From assembly GCF_003672135.1 (NCBI RefSeq), contig NC_039510.1, positions 11,780,001-11,844,000 of the forward strand: a stretch of DNA of 64,000 bases. The letters are read 5' to 3'. Positions 38,001 to 48,203 of the stretch are shown here, piece after piece. A program made the translations under genes and the position numbers. The stretch's first letter is position 1. Each line of letters begins with the position of its first letter. This DNA is from Ooceraea biroi. Taxonomy: Eukaryota > Arthropoda > Insecta > Hymenoptera > Formicidae. The notes beneath the pieces were generated by a model, which did not search any database, was not told the origin of the DNA, and worked only from the letters and a program-made list of their open reading frames with translations.

Positions 38001-41000
38001 AAAAGCAATCAGCTCGAAGAGCTTCGTCTTCATGCTCAAAATACGTCCTCCGATTCTTATAACGCGATTGAAGGGTGTACTCGATTGCAGGGATAATACG
38101 GGACTAGAAGGGGGAATCGGTTTCCTTCTCTCCTCTTTTCATCTCCTCGATCGAGAATTCCTTTCAAGCTGCATAAGAGATCTGTTTTCTTCCAATATAT
38201 TACGGAATATAACGCAGAAATAATTCGATTCCGTCAATGAATTTGTATAATTGATCCGGCAAGTCTGACCTATCCATTCTCTTCACAGGTCAGATTGCTG
38301 AAACGCAAAACACGAATCCGTCTTTCCCCTCGTACCTTTTTAATTTCCAAGGTGGAATACATCTGCAAGTTCGCAAGAATCGAGCTTCAAAGCTTTCAAG
38401 TAGATTTTACTTCAGTGCAATCTTGAATCGATATTCAGTTTACAAACTCGAACATCTCAGCAATTAGGGCAAATTAAAATTCCATTCGAGTAACGACGCA
38501 TTCAAAATTGATTGAGGAATAAAGATCCATTATTGGTCTCATTAATGGCTTATTGAACAGGGCAATTCGAGCAAGTGCAATTCTCCGTTACAGAAAGCAA
38601 ATTCTTTCTGTGACAATTTAGAAACATCCAGCAGTAATGTAAAATGCATCTTCGGACAATATACAATAAATTGCACTGGCTGAAATCTAATAATATCTTG
38701 GCGCCGTCGAGTATTACAGAAATACACAATATGTCCTTTCCAACCGCTTGCATCCTGCAAGTCCTCCACCCTGAGATTCTCTGCCCGCAAGTTACGTCGA
38801 AGGTCGCTTTAGAGTTGCACTATTCAAGTGCAGGTTCGAGCTTTCATCTCGAGCTGCTCTCGATCTGGTCTCAAGGACGGATCATTGAAAAAAATTGCCA
38901 ATATTTGCGGCCACAATATGACCGAACTTCGTATCGCTGTTCGGTTTGGCTCCCTTTTTTTCCCCCTTTTTTTATGTCGAGCTTTCATTTCGATCGCTCC
39001 TGCCAGGGGTGGATAATAGTAACGACTACCCATACAGGAGGGGAGTGCACCGTACAAGATCCTGCAATTCCACGGTGTCCCCTTTCAATTAAGACTCTGT
39101 CGACGTTTCTTATGTTCATAATAAAATACAAAAATGTTACAGATGCACATAGTATGTCTCTCGTTTCATTTTGGAAGTTCTTCGGTTTCAATGGACAAAG
39201 TGTAATCACTCGAGCTTCGAAATTGTACTGTTCACTGATGAATCGCGTTCCTCAATGCCTCTCTTGTGGATTATTGCACCGGAAAAACGTCACTCGAGCA
39301 ATAAAAGCCCGTCATTTCGATGATCGAGCGCTCTGTGGTCGCGCAGAAGGACCTTTCCTGATGGTTCGATCAGAGAATCAAATGGAATTCCGCTCTCGAC
39401 GTGTTGGCGAGTTCATTCTTTCTGTGTAAATTCGAAATAGAAATGCAATGAATCACTCAGAAGAATATTATTTAATTCTGTCGAATTTAAATCGATCATT
39501 CGCTCAATAAAGTGACAAGTTTGTTTAACAAGAGAGACGTACACGAAAAATGTATTATAAGATATTGATCTTTCACTTTTTCTATTCTTTCATGCATAAT
39601 AATAATCATATAGTATTAAATTCAATTTCTCTCTGATATTAAATACTTTTTTTTATGTTCAAGACACTTCTATACAATTAATGCTTCTACCACGAGTAGA
39701 AAAATTTCAGTTTTCATTTTACCTCTGGTTTTAGTATTGCATGTGCGAGAGCATTTCATCTCTTCCTCCCTTTTATTTCAAGGCGTATCGGGGTCTGAAT
39801 TTATTTCTACTGTAACACGTTCGCCACATGCGCGCAAAGACCAACGGGCCGCATGCAGAACGCAGCAGAAATATTCGCGATAAAAATTGCAAGGCGGTAA
39901 CCGGTCACACAGAGAGATAAAAGAATTTTAAATACCGGGATCAGAATAAATCTGTTTGAAGTGTATTTAAAGTTAAGTTGGGGCGGAAAGCAAGCTAGAA
40001 AATATGCCGACCAGAGGCATACTAGAAGAGATCGACTGTGTCCTCATGGCCGAGGCGTATTTGAATATGTAACGAGCCTAAACGCGACGTGTGTGTCGCG
40101 GTTGTATGTCGCGGGCGAACACGCACGACAGTTGTTACGTTTGGTTTGCATTTCGCATGCGAGATTCGTTGAACTTACCTGAGAACTTATGCCACGCACG
40201 GAAACGTGTAATCCCGGCCACGAATGCGGAACAACTCGAGCGAATCGAGCGAGTCAAGCCAGACGCGGCGTCTGATTTTCTTACACAAAATCTATCTCTC
40301 GATTTCCAATTACTTGCAATCCAAGAATCATCGATACTTTGATTAAAGAAAGACCAGCTTAAGTGAACGAGGAATCGGTCTCTCGAATTAATTTCACAGC
40401 AGTTCTGGAGCAACTTCCATCAAGTCAACGCACATACAACAACGATTCACGGATTGGCGACGAATTGGCGGTCGCGACCATAGAAGCTCTCGTCACTCGC
40501 TCGCACCCTGTCGGACGATGCACCCCCGTACGTGTGTGTATGCAGCCGTCCTCGCGCTCGCCGCTACTTTCCATTATGCACAATGTGCATAGACGCGGGC
40601 ATTTTATTTATCGTAGGGATACGCGCGCGCCCGGGCCCTCCATTCACCGACATCCCTTTCTCTCGCTCCTCGCTCTCTCTGTCTCTCTCTTTCTCTTTTC
40701 CTCTCTTTTCCCCCGGGAGAGCGTGGGCCACATCCCTCTTTTATCCGCTTGCAGCCGGTCCATCGGACGAGACAATACGTGCGCGCGACACGCGATACAT
40801 AAAACGGCAGAAAGTACGGCTCTCTCTTCGTTTTCATACCCCGCGTTATGCCTTTTTCTAACGCGCACAACCCCTGCAGCCAGGGATGCCTGCTGCAGGG
40901 GGTGTGCGACATCGCCCGGGAGGGATCAGATCTGGACAAAGGGCGGATCGGCGTCATTTATTGTCTCCGTACGTGCAACTGATATCTCGATAACTGCTGT

Positions 41001-43021
41001 CGATGCGTATCACGCGTGACGACCTATCATGTCCTCGTCGATTTGTAATCCGAGCATGATGATAACGCGTGTTAAACGAATAATACTGTTAGCCGCTTAT
41101 TTTAGCTTATTTTAGACTAATTTCAGTAGGATCCTGCCTTCTGTACATTGTATTTAGCATGAGAAAGAACTTGTTCTTCGTACAAAAAGCTCCCTAACGT
41201 TGGAGATGTTCAAGGAGAATGTCGTCTGCCGCGAAAATTGCTGCCGCGGAAACTGCTGTCCACCGGTGGCCATGCCATGATAATGCCGGTAAATGAGAGA
41301 ACAAAATGAGGGAAAATTAGCGTGGGGGCCGCGAAAGAGAGCACTTATTTCCCAGAAGCATCATCCACGTATACACGTGTTCCCCCTATCCGACGCGGCG
41401 ATCTGCGTCCATCTGAGAGAGTCGTCTCGTGCCATCTTCCGTCATTTCGCCTTTGATCTATGCTCCCTGAGTCTAGCCTTCCTGAGTGCAAAGTATCCCG
41501 TTCCTTTCTGTCCATTTCCGGTGTCGCAGGGACAGGAAGGCGCGTATCGTCTGAGCGGTCTTCAAAGTAAATCGATTTCACTACTGGGCTGCGTGTAGGT
41601 ATAGGTCGTATCAAGGCGATAGTCCTGATTCAATGCCGAAGCCAGATCTCGTTATGTCTTGAGGTGATGCGCGGGGTACATGATCCGATTTTACTCAGGT
41701 AACATTATCGTCTAGCTCTTCTAGTACGTTCGTTTCTTCTTGAAACAATAACGAGTACTCTCGTTCGTCGAATCCGATAGGAAGGTTTTGCTTTCAGCAG
41801 ACGCTTCCATTTATGCGATTTTATTTATTAAAAGCAGCATAAGAGATTAAGCTCATTTTAATTTCACGATTTCTACGCTGTAAAAATAGATGAACTTTTG
41901 CAAGCACGCAATCTTATTGATGCCAGCAAAATTATTAAAGTTAATGCAAAAAAAAGAAAAAATATATCAACTTAATAAATATCTTGAAAAATATCTTGGG
42001 AAAAACTGATAAAACAAATATGATGTATATAATTATCTGAATAAAATATATGTGGACATGTTCAAGTTAAACGGATAATGCGTGATATATAATAAATTAT
42101 GTGTTACCTATATGTGAAATGCGCACGTAATATATGCACATAGGCACGATTGTGCAGTAATAACTGCACAATTAACCATTACTTTGGCAGTATATGCAGT
42201 GTGACTGCACGATATAACAGATCTCTAAATTATTCAAGTTCAGTCAGAATATACGGTTACTACAATATGTGCGATATTACAAGCGCGCCTGTTTATAGGG
42301 ATGAATATGGGGACAGGCGAACAGAATTTTCATAGTTGAAAGTTCCGCGACACCGCGTGCACACGCATCAGACTGTGTACGCAGAACTTTTCCGGCGCAA
42401 TATCTTTCCGCGTCATCGAGCACTATCGACGGGTATGCAGTTTATGCCGACCGAACGTTGCACTTAACATGGAAATTTCTCCGGCATACAACGAAGGTGC
42501 ACCATACTATTTTATTACGGCAATACGAGAGATTGGCTCGTCGCCAGCTTGTTTATTGCGGAAGACGCTATTCGTCCTTCTCACATTTGCTCTCCATGTG
42601 CTCTTTTGTCTCTCTCTTCTTCCGGGCAATGGAAACTACTCGCAATCCCGCGGCGAGCACTCGCATCAGAGCGAAGTGGCTTTTCCCGCAAAAATTGTAC
42701 CCCCTCGACGGCACTTACGAGTAATCTTTATGTCTGCCGCGCCGCGGACACATTGTTACGCGTTTCGAAGCATTTTCCATCACGAAGCAAGCAGTTCAGT
42801 CTGAATTATCCACTCAGAATTACATCTTTTTCTTTTAGAAATGACATCTTATTCTTTTATAAAGTATTCTTGACACGTTCCCTCGTAGATTAAATCACAT
42901 AAAACTCATCGAGAAAACGTAATTGTTAAATTCCGAAGGGACCAGAGGTTTGCTGCATCGCTAATAGAAAACTTCAGCAATGCAGCAAACGTATAAACAA
43001 ACGATGAGCAACCGAACTTAC
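35031..43021 (-). other. Intron between exons F and G (8.0 kb)
   Basis: GTAAGT to TTTCCAG. Holds a 261-codon plus-strand open frame (38644-39429) and a CpG-rich segment with CT tracts at about 40,500-40,960. Otherwise AT-rich unique sequence. Confidence 0.75.
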
Positions 43022-43294
43022 TTCTCGCCTGGAATTATTGGTGGTTGGTGTGCGCCTTCCTCTGGAGTAACCAGCGTCCATGGACCTGGTGTTCAGAGAG
43101 GCCTGCTCCTTAGGATCAATGACCGGCGGAACGCGATGGGGCGGCACCCTTGGCCTGTAGTCCATGGTCCGGTTGCTCTTGGACTTCGGCGGTGTCATCA
43201 CAGCACTCTGGCCGACGTCCGAGCAACTCTCTTCGTCGGCCTCCTCGACAGGTGAAGGTGGCAACGGCGGAAACTCCATCACCTCGACGCTCAC
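43022..43294 (-). CDS. Exon F: second LPPSPVE module and Pro/Arg-rich segment
   Basis: A phase 0 to phase 0 exon of 91 codons (skippable without a frameshift) with a TCTCGGCAG acceptor and a GTAAGT donor. It begins VSVEVMEFPPLPPSPVEEAD, continues with SCSDVGQSAVMTPPKSK, then MDYRPRVPPHRVPPVIDPKE, and ends in a basic Ser/Thr-rich segment ending NNSRRE. Its first 30 residues repeat a module of exon E (ELPRLPPSPVEDD...CHLGQS). The PxxP runs with neighbouring Arg are of SH3-ligand type, and the SP and TP sites are typical proline-directed phosphorylation targets; both are inference from motif shape. Confidence 0.85.
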
Positions 43295-44784
43295 CTGCCG
43301 AGATACAGAACGCTTCAGCTGATTCCCAGCGGATAGCTTAGTCTCCAGGATCGAAAGATCGCGGCAATTTCATCAGCGGACGTATTTGCCCCTTGCGGAA
43401 ATTGCGCCGCTCACGACGCGATACGCAGAGATTGCGATCGATTAATATTCATACCGCGCGACGCGCACGGTGCCGCTTCATCCTCCCAAGAAGGCAGCTA
43501 ATTTACGCGACATCGATCTGGACCTCAAGGACTGTATATCTGAACAACGTCCCGGCTGACGATCGAAGTTTGCCCGCGACGAACTTCGATCGTCAACCTG
43601 ACGCGTACGTCGAGCTCGAGAGATTAATTACTCGGAATAACCTTTCGTTAAAACGGAAAGTAAGTAAGACGTTTGAAGTACACCAGCGCTTTAAAAGTGA
43701 AGGAACGTTCGTGCTTCAGCAAAAAATATCACATGTTAATATCACACTCGCGATGTGCTTATGGAATACTTTCAGACAGACGCAGAATGAGCTCGTACAC
43801 GCAAATCTCCAATGGAAACTAGTTTGACCCAGAATTCTCATCGAAGGACCATGAGTAGATACTCATTAATCGATGAAGGACCCTTGTGACGATACGCGTA
43901 TTATCGATATGAATGGCTATTCATCTCAATGACTATTCAATAAGTTCGTATTTTCACTGAAGCGTTGAATCCAACAAGGATATCATTGCTATCGCGTTTC
44001 ATGATAGATACATTTGAGAGTGAGATGCATCTCTCAGTATATTTTTAAGTAGACTGAAGATAGTGCGACTGATTAATTATTCTTTAAATCTTTAATGGAA
44101 CTGGGTTTCTCAGAGATTGTTGCTACTGCGGTTCGCTTATCCGCGTTACAGTTTTCAATCATTAATTTTGTGACGCTGAAAACATCGCGTCAACGTAATT
44201 ACATGAAGCATCCCAGGCCGCTAATGAGAACTGAACGAGCTCAGGAGTCACATTAATAAACGCGCACATCTCATCAAACATGATGTATTATGCATCGCGC
44301 GATAAAAAACTAAAGAACTTTCCCCCCGAGTTAATTACGTGAAGATTAGCAAAAAACGAATTCGCGTGCGGAAAGCAAGATCGCGATGGCTCCTTAGTCA
44401 CCTCTACACGTTTCACGACGAAAAATGCGGCCATTGCGCGGCATCGCTAATGGAATCCTATATATTGTACGAGCAGCGCTACCAATTTATATATGGGTTG
44501 GCCGCTAGAAGGTGGTCCGCGCCACGGTCTCAGCTGCTCGAAGCGCCTTTTCACTATCGCGGCGTACGCTCACCACCGTGCCCGTACATTTCTTCCCTTG
44601 CATTTTTCACGATGTAGATGCACCCCTGCTCGGTATCCCCGTAAAAGTGGCGTTTTTATTTCCGTTTCTTCTTCCCGCGTCGAGCATTTTAAGCGACTCA
44701 CGTGGAATAATGATAACGGCCGACGCGACGACGTACGACGCGCGTCCGGATCGCGCGACTCGACGCAATCGCTGATTCACCTAC
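43295..44784 (-). other. Intron between exons E and F (1.5 kb)
   Basis: GTAGGT to CGGCAG. A 144-codon plus frame at 43393-43827 has no recognisable content. Nothing else seen. Confidence 0.75.
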
Positions 44785-45977
44785 CTGGAATTCCGGATTC
44801 TTCGAATCCTCCAGGATGGCGTCGATCACGTTCTCGATCTGCTTCTGATCGTTCTTGTGATTCTCGATGCCGTTCTGACGCAATCGCCTGCCGGACGAGT
44901 AGATGACGTCGGCAGCGCCGTTCGGTTTCCTGCGGTCCGAGAAGTCCGCGTCCGAGCTGGCCTTCGACGTTTCCGAGTCGGAGCTGTGATGCTGCCTGCC
45001 GCGGGTCCTACTGCTGTCGAAGGGACTGCCGTCGACTATCACGGGTTTTCGTCCGTCGTGAATCGGCCCTTCGTTCTCGAAGCTGTTTCGCTTCGAATTC
45101 TGCTTCAGGTCACCGTTGCGCCAGCGCTTGCTCTCGCAATAGGACTCGCTGTTCTTCACGTTCTCGATCTCCTTGATCGCGTCGCTCACCTTCTCCAGTT
45201 GTCGGCGGTTCTCCTTCAGCGCCTTCTTCACGATCTGATCCTCGATCAGCAGGTTTACCGGGATCTTGGCGGTCAGTCGCTCGTTGCTCGTCGAGATCAC
45301 GCTCTTCCTCGACGCATGCGATTCGGCGAGCGCGTTGTTCGCCGATAACTTGCCAGTATTCAGATCCGTCGTGATCGACACCGTAGAGATGGGGACGCCG
45401 TTGCAGTCCCTAGATTGGCCCAGGTGACAGTCCGTTCGATCATCCTCAACAGGCGATGGCGGTAATCGAGGTAGTTCGACATTGTCGCGTTCCTTATCCT
45501 TATCAGAGATGTCGGACGCTTCCTCCTCTTCCACGGTGATCTCTAGTTGAGCTCGGCTGCCCATCTCATTGTTGATCGCCGGCATAGACACGACCCGGAT
45601 GAGATCTGGCGGTGGCACCGGGATCGCGAATTCCGCTGGAGGCTCGTCCAGGCCCTCGAGTTTGCCCTCCTTCAGTAGGCTCTTGATGTTGTCGAAGGTG
45701 CTTGAGTAGCGCTTCACGTCCGACAGTCGATTCTCTTCGCCGTTTTCGAAGGATAGACTCTTTGTCTTGGTCGGTGTCTTCGGTAGAACCTTACGTTCCT
45801 TCTTCCGACCGCGTCGTATAACATAGGTGCCGTTCTTGGTCAGCTCCTGCGGATGTATCTGGTCGAGATCGTTCGTGGACGAGTCCGAGTACGGCGAGAT
45901 CAAGTCGTCGTCGGTCGTCGACAGCCGCTGATCCTGCCAGTCGTCGAAATCGCGCAACTTCGATGCGGAACCCACGC
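44785..45977 (-). CDS. Exon E: largest exon, basic cluster, SP motifs and helices
   Basis: 397 full codons. It enters with GC completing a Ser codon after a TTTCTAG acceptor and leaves in phase 0 (GAATTCCAG then GTAGGT). In order: SVGSASKLRDFDDW; an acidic Ser/Asp stretch; KNGTYVIRRGRKKERKVLP, a basic cluster that resembles a nuclear-localisation or acidic-lipid-binding patch; PKTPTKTKSLSF; a helix-prone IKSLLKEGKLEGLDEPP; VPPPDLIRVVSMP, whose RVVSMP fits the RxxSxP core of 14-3-3 ligands; an acidic run; ELPRLPPSPVEDD; a strongly helix-forming segment (QIVKKALKENRRQLEKVSD and onward) likely to form a coiled coil; and a second acidic helix (QKQIENVIDAILEDSKNPEF) at the end. No enzyme domain is seen. 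Confidence 0.9.
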
Positions 45978-46309
45978 CTAGAAAGCAATCAATCGTATTT
46001 CGGCAACCTTTACTTGCCTCTCATCACTCGATTTTACCTTTAACCTTTTTAAACTGGCAGAGAGAAATGAGAAGAAAAAAATTCGATTTCCTATAATTGT
46101 GTTTATTTAGAACTCATAGATGGAACAATTCAGTTATATTTTCCGAATCCATTTGTCTTTAAGAAAAATCAATCGTTTCCAAACAAATGTTCCAAATAAA
46201 ACTGGGAAGATAAAATTTTTTAAAAACTATATAAAAAATTTTATATCATAATTATTGATGCGCAAAATATCGCTCTTTCTCGAGCAAACAAGAATTTAGA
46301 GCCACTTAC
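45978..46309 (-). other. Intron between exons D and E (332 bp)
   Basis: GTAAGT to TTTCTAG, AT-rich, nothing else visible. Confidence 0.85.
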
Positions 46310-47255
46310 TTGAGACGTCGCTGCTCTTTCGCCGTCTTCTGCCAACGACTTTGGTGCTACCGGGCGCGTATAAGGGATCGTCCTCCAGGGAGACCTCCCA
46401 CGCGATAGAATGCCTCTTGCTGATGGGCGGCGGTGGTGGTAGCAGCTCCTCTAGGGAATCGTCCGAGAATCGTTCCTCCTCGGACTGTGTCCTAAAGTCG
46501 GCCGAGTTGCGCGTCGAGAAGTCCGAGTTACGCGTGGAAAACAGATCGGAGTAACGCTCCTCGGAGCAGCGGTCGGACGTGGGCGCGGAGAAGCGCTCGC
46601 TGGAATCCGCGCGCGGCAACGAGAACGAGACGAAGTCCAGGTTGCGTATGGAGAACGGTTCGGAGGTCGGCACGGACACGTGGTCGTTCGAGCTCGCGCT
46701 CGCCACCGCTATCGAGAAGTCCGAGTGGAAGCGCTCGTTCGACGTGGAATTGGCGCGCGAGAAGTCCGACGAGTCGCAGTTGGCGCGCATGGAGAACCGT
46801 TCAACGCTCACCGAGCTGGAGCGCGGCATGGAGGACCGGCTCTCGGACTCGGAGTTCCTGGAGAACCGACCCTCGCTCGAATCGGAGTCGTTGCGCCGTC
46901 GCGCCGACGGCTCCTTGTCGGATCTGTTCATCAGCAGACGGTCCTCCACGCTGCTCGACTTCATGATCTCGTTCTGCTGTCGCTGCTGCTTCCTCAGGTG
47001 GGACGTGCGATCCCGTTCCGGACTGCTCTGCTGCTGATGAACGTCCTCCAGACACTCCTCAGATGAGCGACGACGCACTTCCCGGTGCTTCTCCACCGCG
47101 CTCGGGTTCGTACGCGGTGGGATCCAGTTAAAGGACACCTTCCCGTCGTATGGTAGACTGGCGAACTTGCTGGGCGGACTGGGCAGTTGGGCCAGCCGTA
47201 GCGACTCCACCGTACCATTCTCCCAGCCATAGGGCCGCTGATGACGGGTCTTTGG
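46310..47255 (-). CDS. Exon D: Ser-rich exon with ERFS-type repeat array
   Basis: Phase 0 entry after TTCCAACAG and exit with one base before GTAAGT; 315 full codons. It opens with a motif-dense block (PKTRHQRPYGWENG, LRLAQLPSPPSKFASLPYDG, VSFNWIPPRTNPS), then a Gln-rich, charged segment. Between about exon residues 128 and 270 lies a Ser-rich array of degenerate (E/D)RFS units. After it come EELLPPPPPISKRHSIAWEV and a basic end (RRRRKSSDVS). RRRSS, KRHS and RRRKSS resemble basophilic kinase sites. An alternative acceptor (ACAATTTAG, about 47305) has the wrong phase for exon C. Long open frames on the plus strand here are antisense shadows created by biased codon use. Confidence 0.88.
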
Positions 47256-48058
47256 CTGTTGGAATTCATCAGAGTTATAATCGCATGTGCTCAATCCTAA
47301 ATTGTGTCATTTAAATGCCAGCAGTTTGAATTCGGCTTCTCCTCGAAAAAGATTTCATCGACTTTCCTTCGTATATTCTCACAGGAACGTTTAATATCAA
47401 ATGTTCCCGTAATCAAGTTTCGACTTGAAATATTGTTTAAGTAGACTGCGCGCAGATTAAGTGAAGGAAAGTCCGTTATTTATTAGACATACGTAGTTAG
47501 CGCGAGGGGCGTTTGCGAACTCTATTTCCTAGTTTTTAACGAAGTAATTTACCCATACTTAAACGCACAACAATTTCGTTATTTAAAAGCTAAGTGCACT
47601 TAGGTACAAAAGCCCTTAATCTTTTTAATCGTTTATATTTTCGAAACTGCCGATGTTGCACTACCTTTTCACAAGGATCACAACTCCAGATTGCTCCCGG
47701 AATTACACTAGACAAAGAGAACCGTGGAGGGTCTTAGACACCTCATCATATATCAGTTTCCATTTATTTTACCCCAAAAATATAATACAAGTCGCAACAG
47801 AATCACGCGGGGATCCTTGATCGCTCGTAGGGCCTGGTCTCGCGAATTGGCCGACTTTATCTCGCGTGGTGGGCGTTTCGATTTTGCACGGTCGACCCGT
47901 AAACCGATATCGTTACGACGAGCTCCGACGAGAAAGTCGCGAGATTACGAGCGGCCCGCACTGGAACGTACATTCCGCGCCGCGTCGCCGTAAGTAAGCC
48001 GAGTTATCGGTGATGATCGTGGGGAGGGAAAAAGCGAGACGAGCAGAAGGGTACTCAC
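47256..48058 (-). other. Intron between exons C and D (803 bp)
   Basis: GTGAGT to CCAACAG, with a CpG-rich part next to exon C. The acceptor has a weak pyrimidine tract. Confidence 0.7.
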
Positions 48059-48203
48059 GAGGGTGGTCTGCGTGGTAACGGCGTTCCCGTGCCGCATGCT
48101 ATCCTCGACGGCCACCATCCACTGTTGCCGGCCCCCGACGTTATTCCGCCGCTCCGAGGCCTGGCCGACGACGTTCCTCTTCGATGAGTTTCCCGGAGAA
48201 ACC
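48059..48203 (-). CDS. Exon C: short basic exon with WMVAVEDSMRHG
   Basis: Phase 2 entry (AT plus G makes Met) and phase 0 exit, with a TCGGCCAG acceptor and a GTGAGT donor. It encodes 48 full codons: a Ser/Arg/Asn-rich beginning (VSPGNSSKRNVVGQ, SERRNN) and then RQQWMVAVEDSMRHGNAV followed by TTQTTL. The longest open frame at this place on the minus strand is a different one and is not the coding frame; the coding frame is fixed by both flanking junctions. The Trp-Met-Val-Ala-Val-Glu segment looks like a folded or helical piece in an otherwise polar protein. No domain is recognised. Confidence 0.8.

Noticed and set aside
40363..41019. 218-codon plus frame
   Set aside because: Starts at GTG, runs through CT-rich low-complexity sequence and has open frames opposite to it.
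44857..45348. 163-codon plus-strand open frame opposite exon E
   Set aside because: It is the antisense shadow of a well-supported exon, caused by its codon bias.
46579..47066. 152- and 128-codon plus-strand frames opposite exon D
   Set aside because: Antisense shadows of the Ser-rich exon; no splice or start support.
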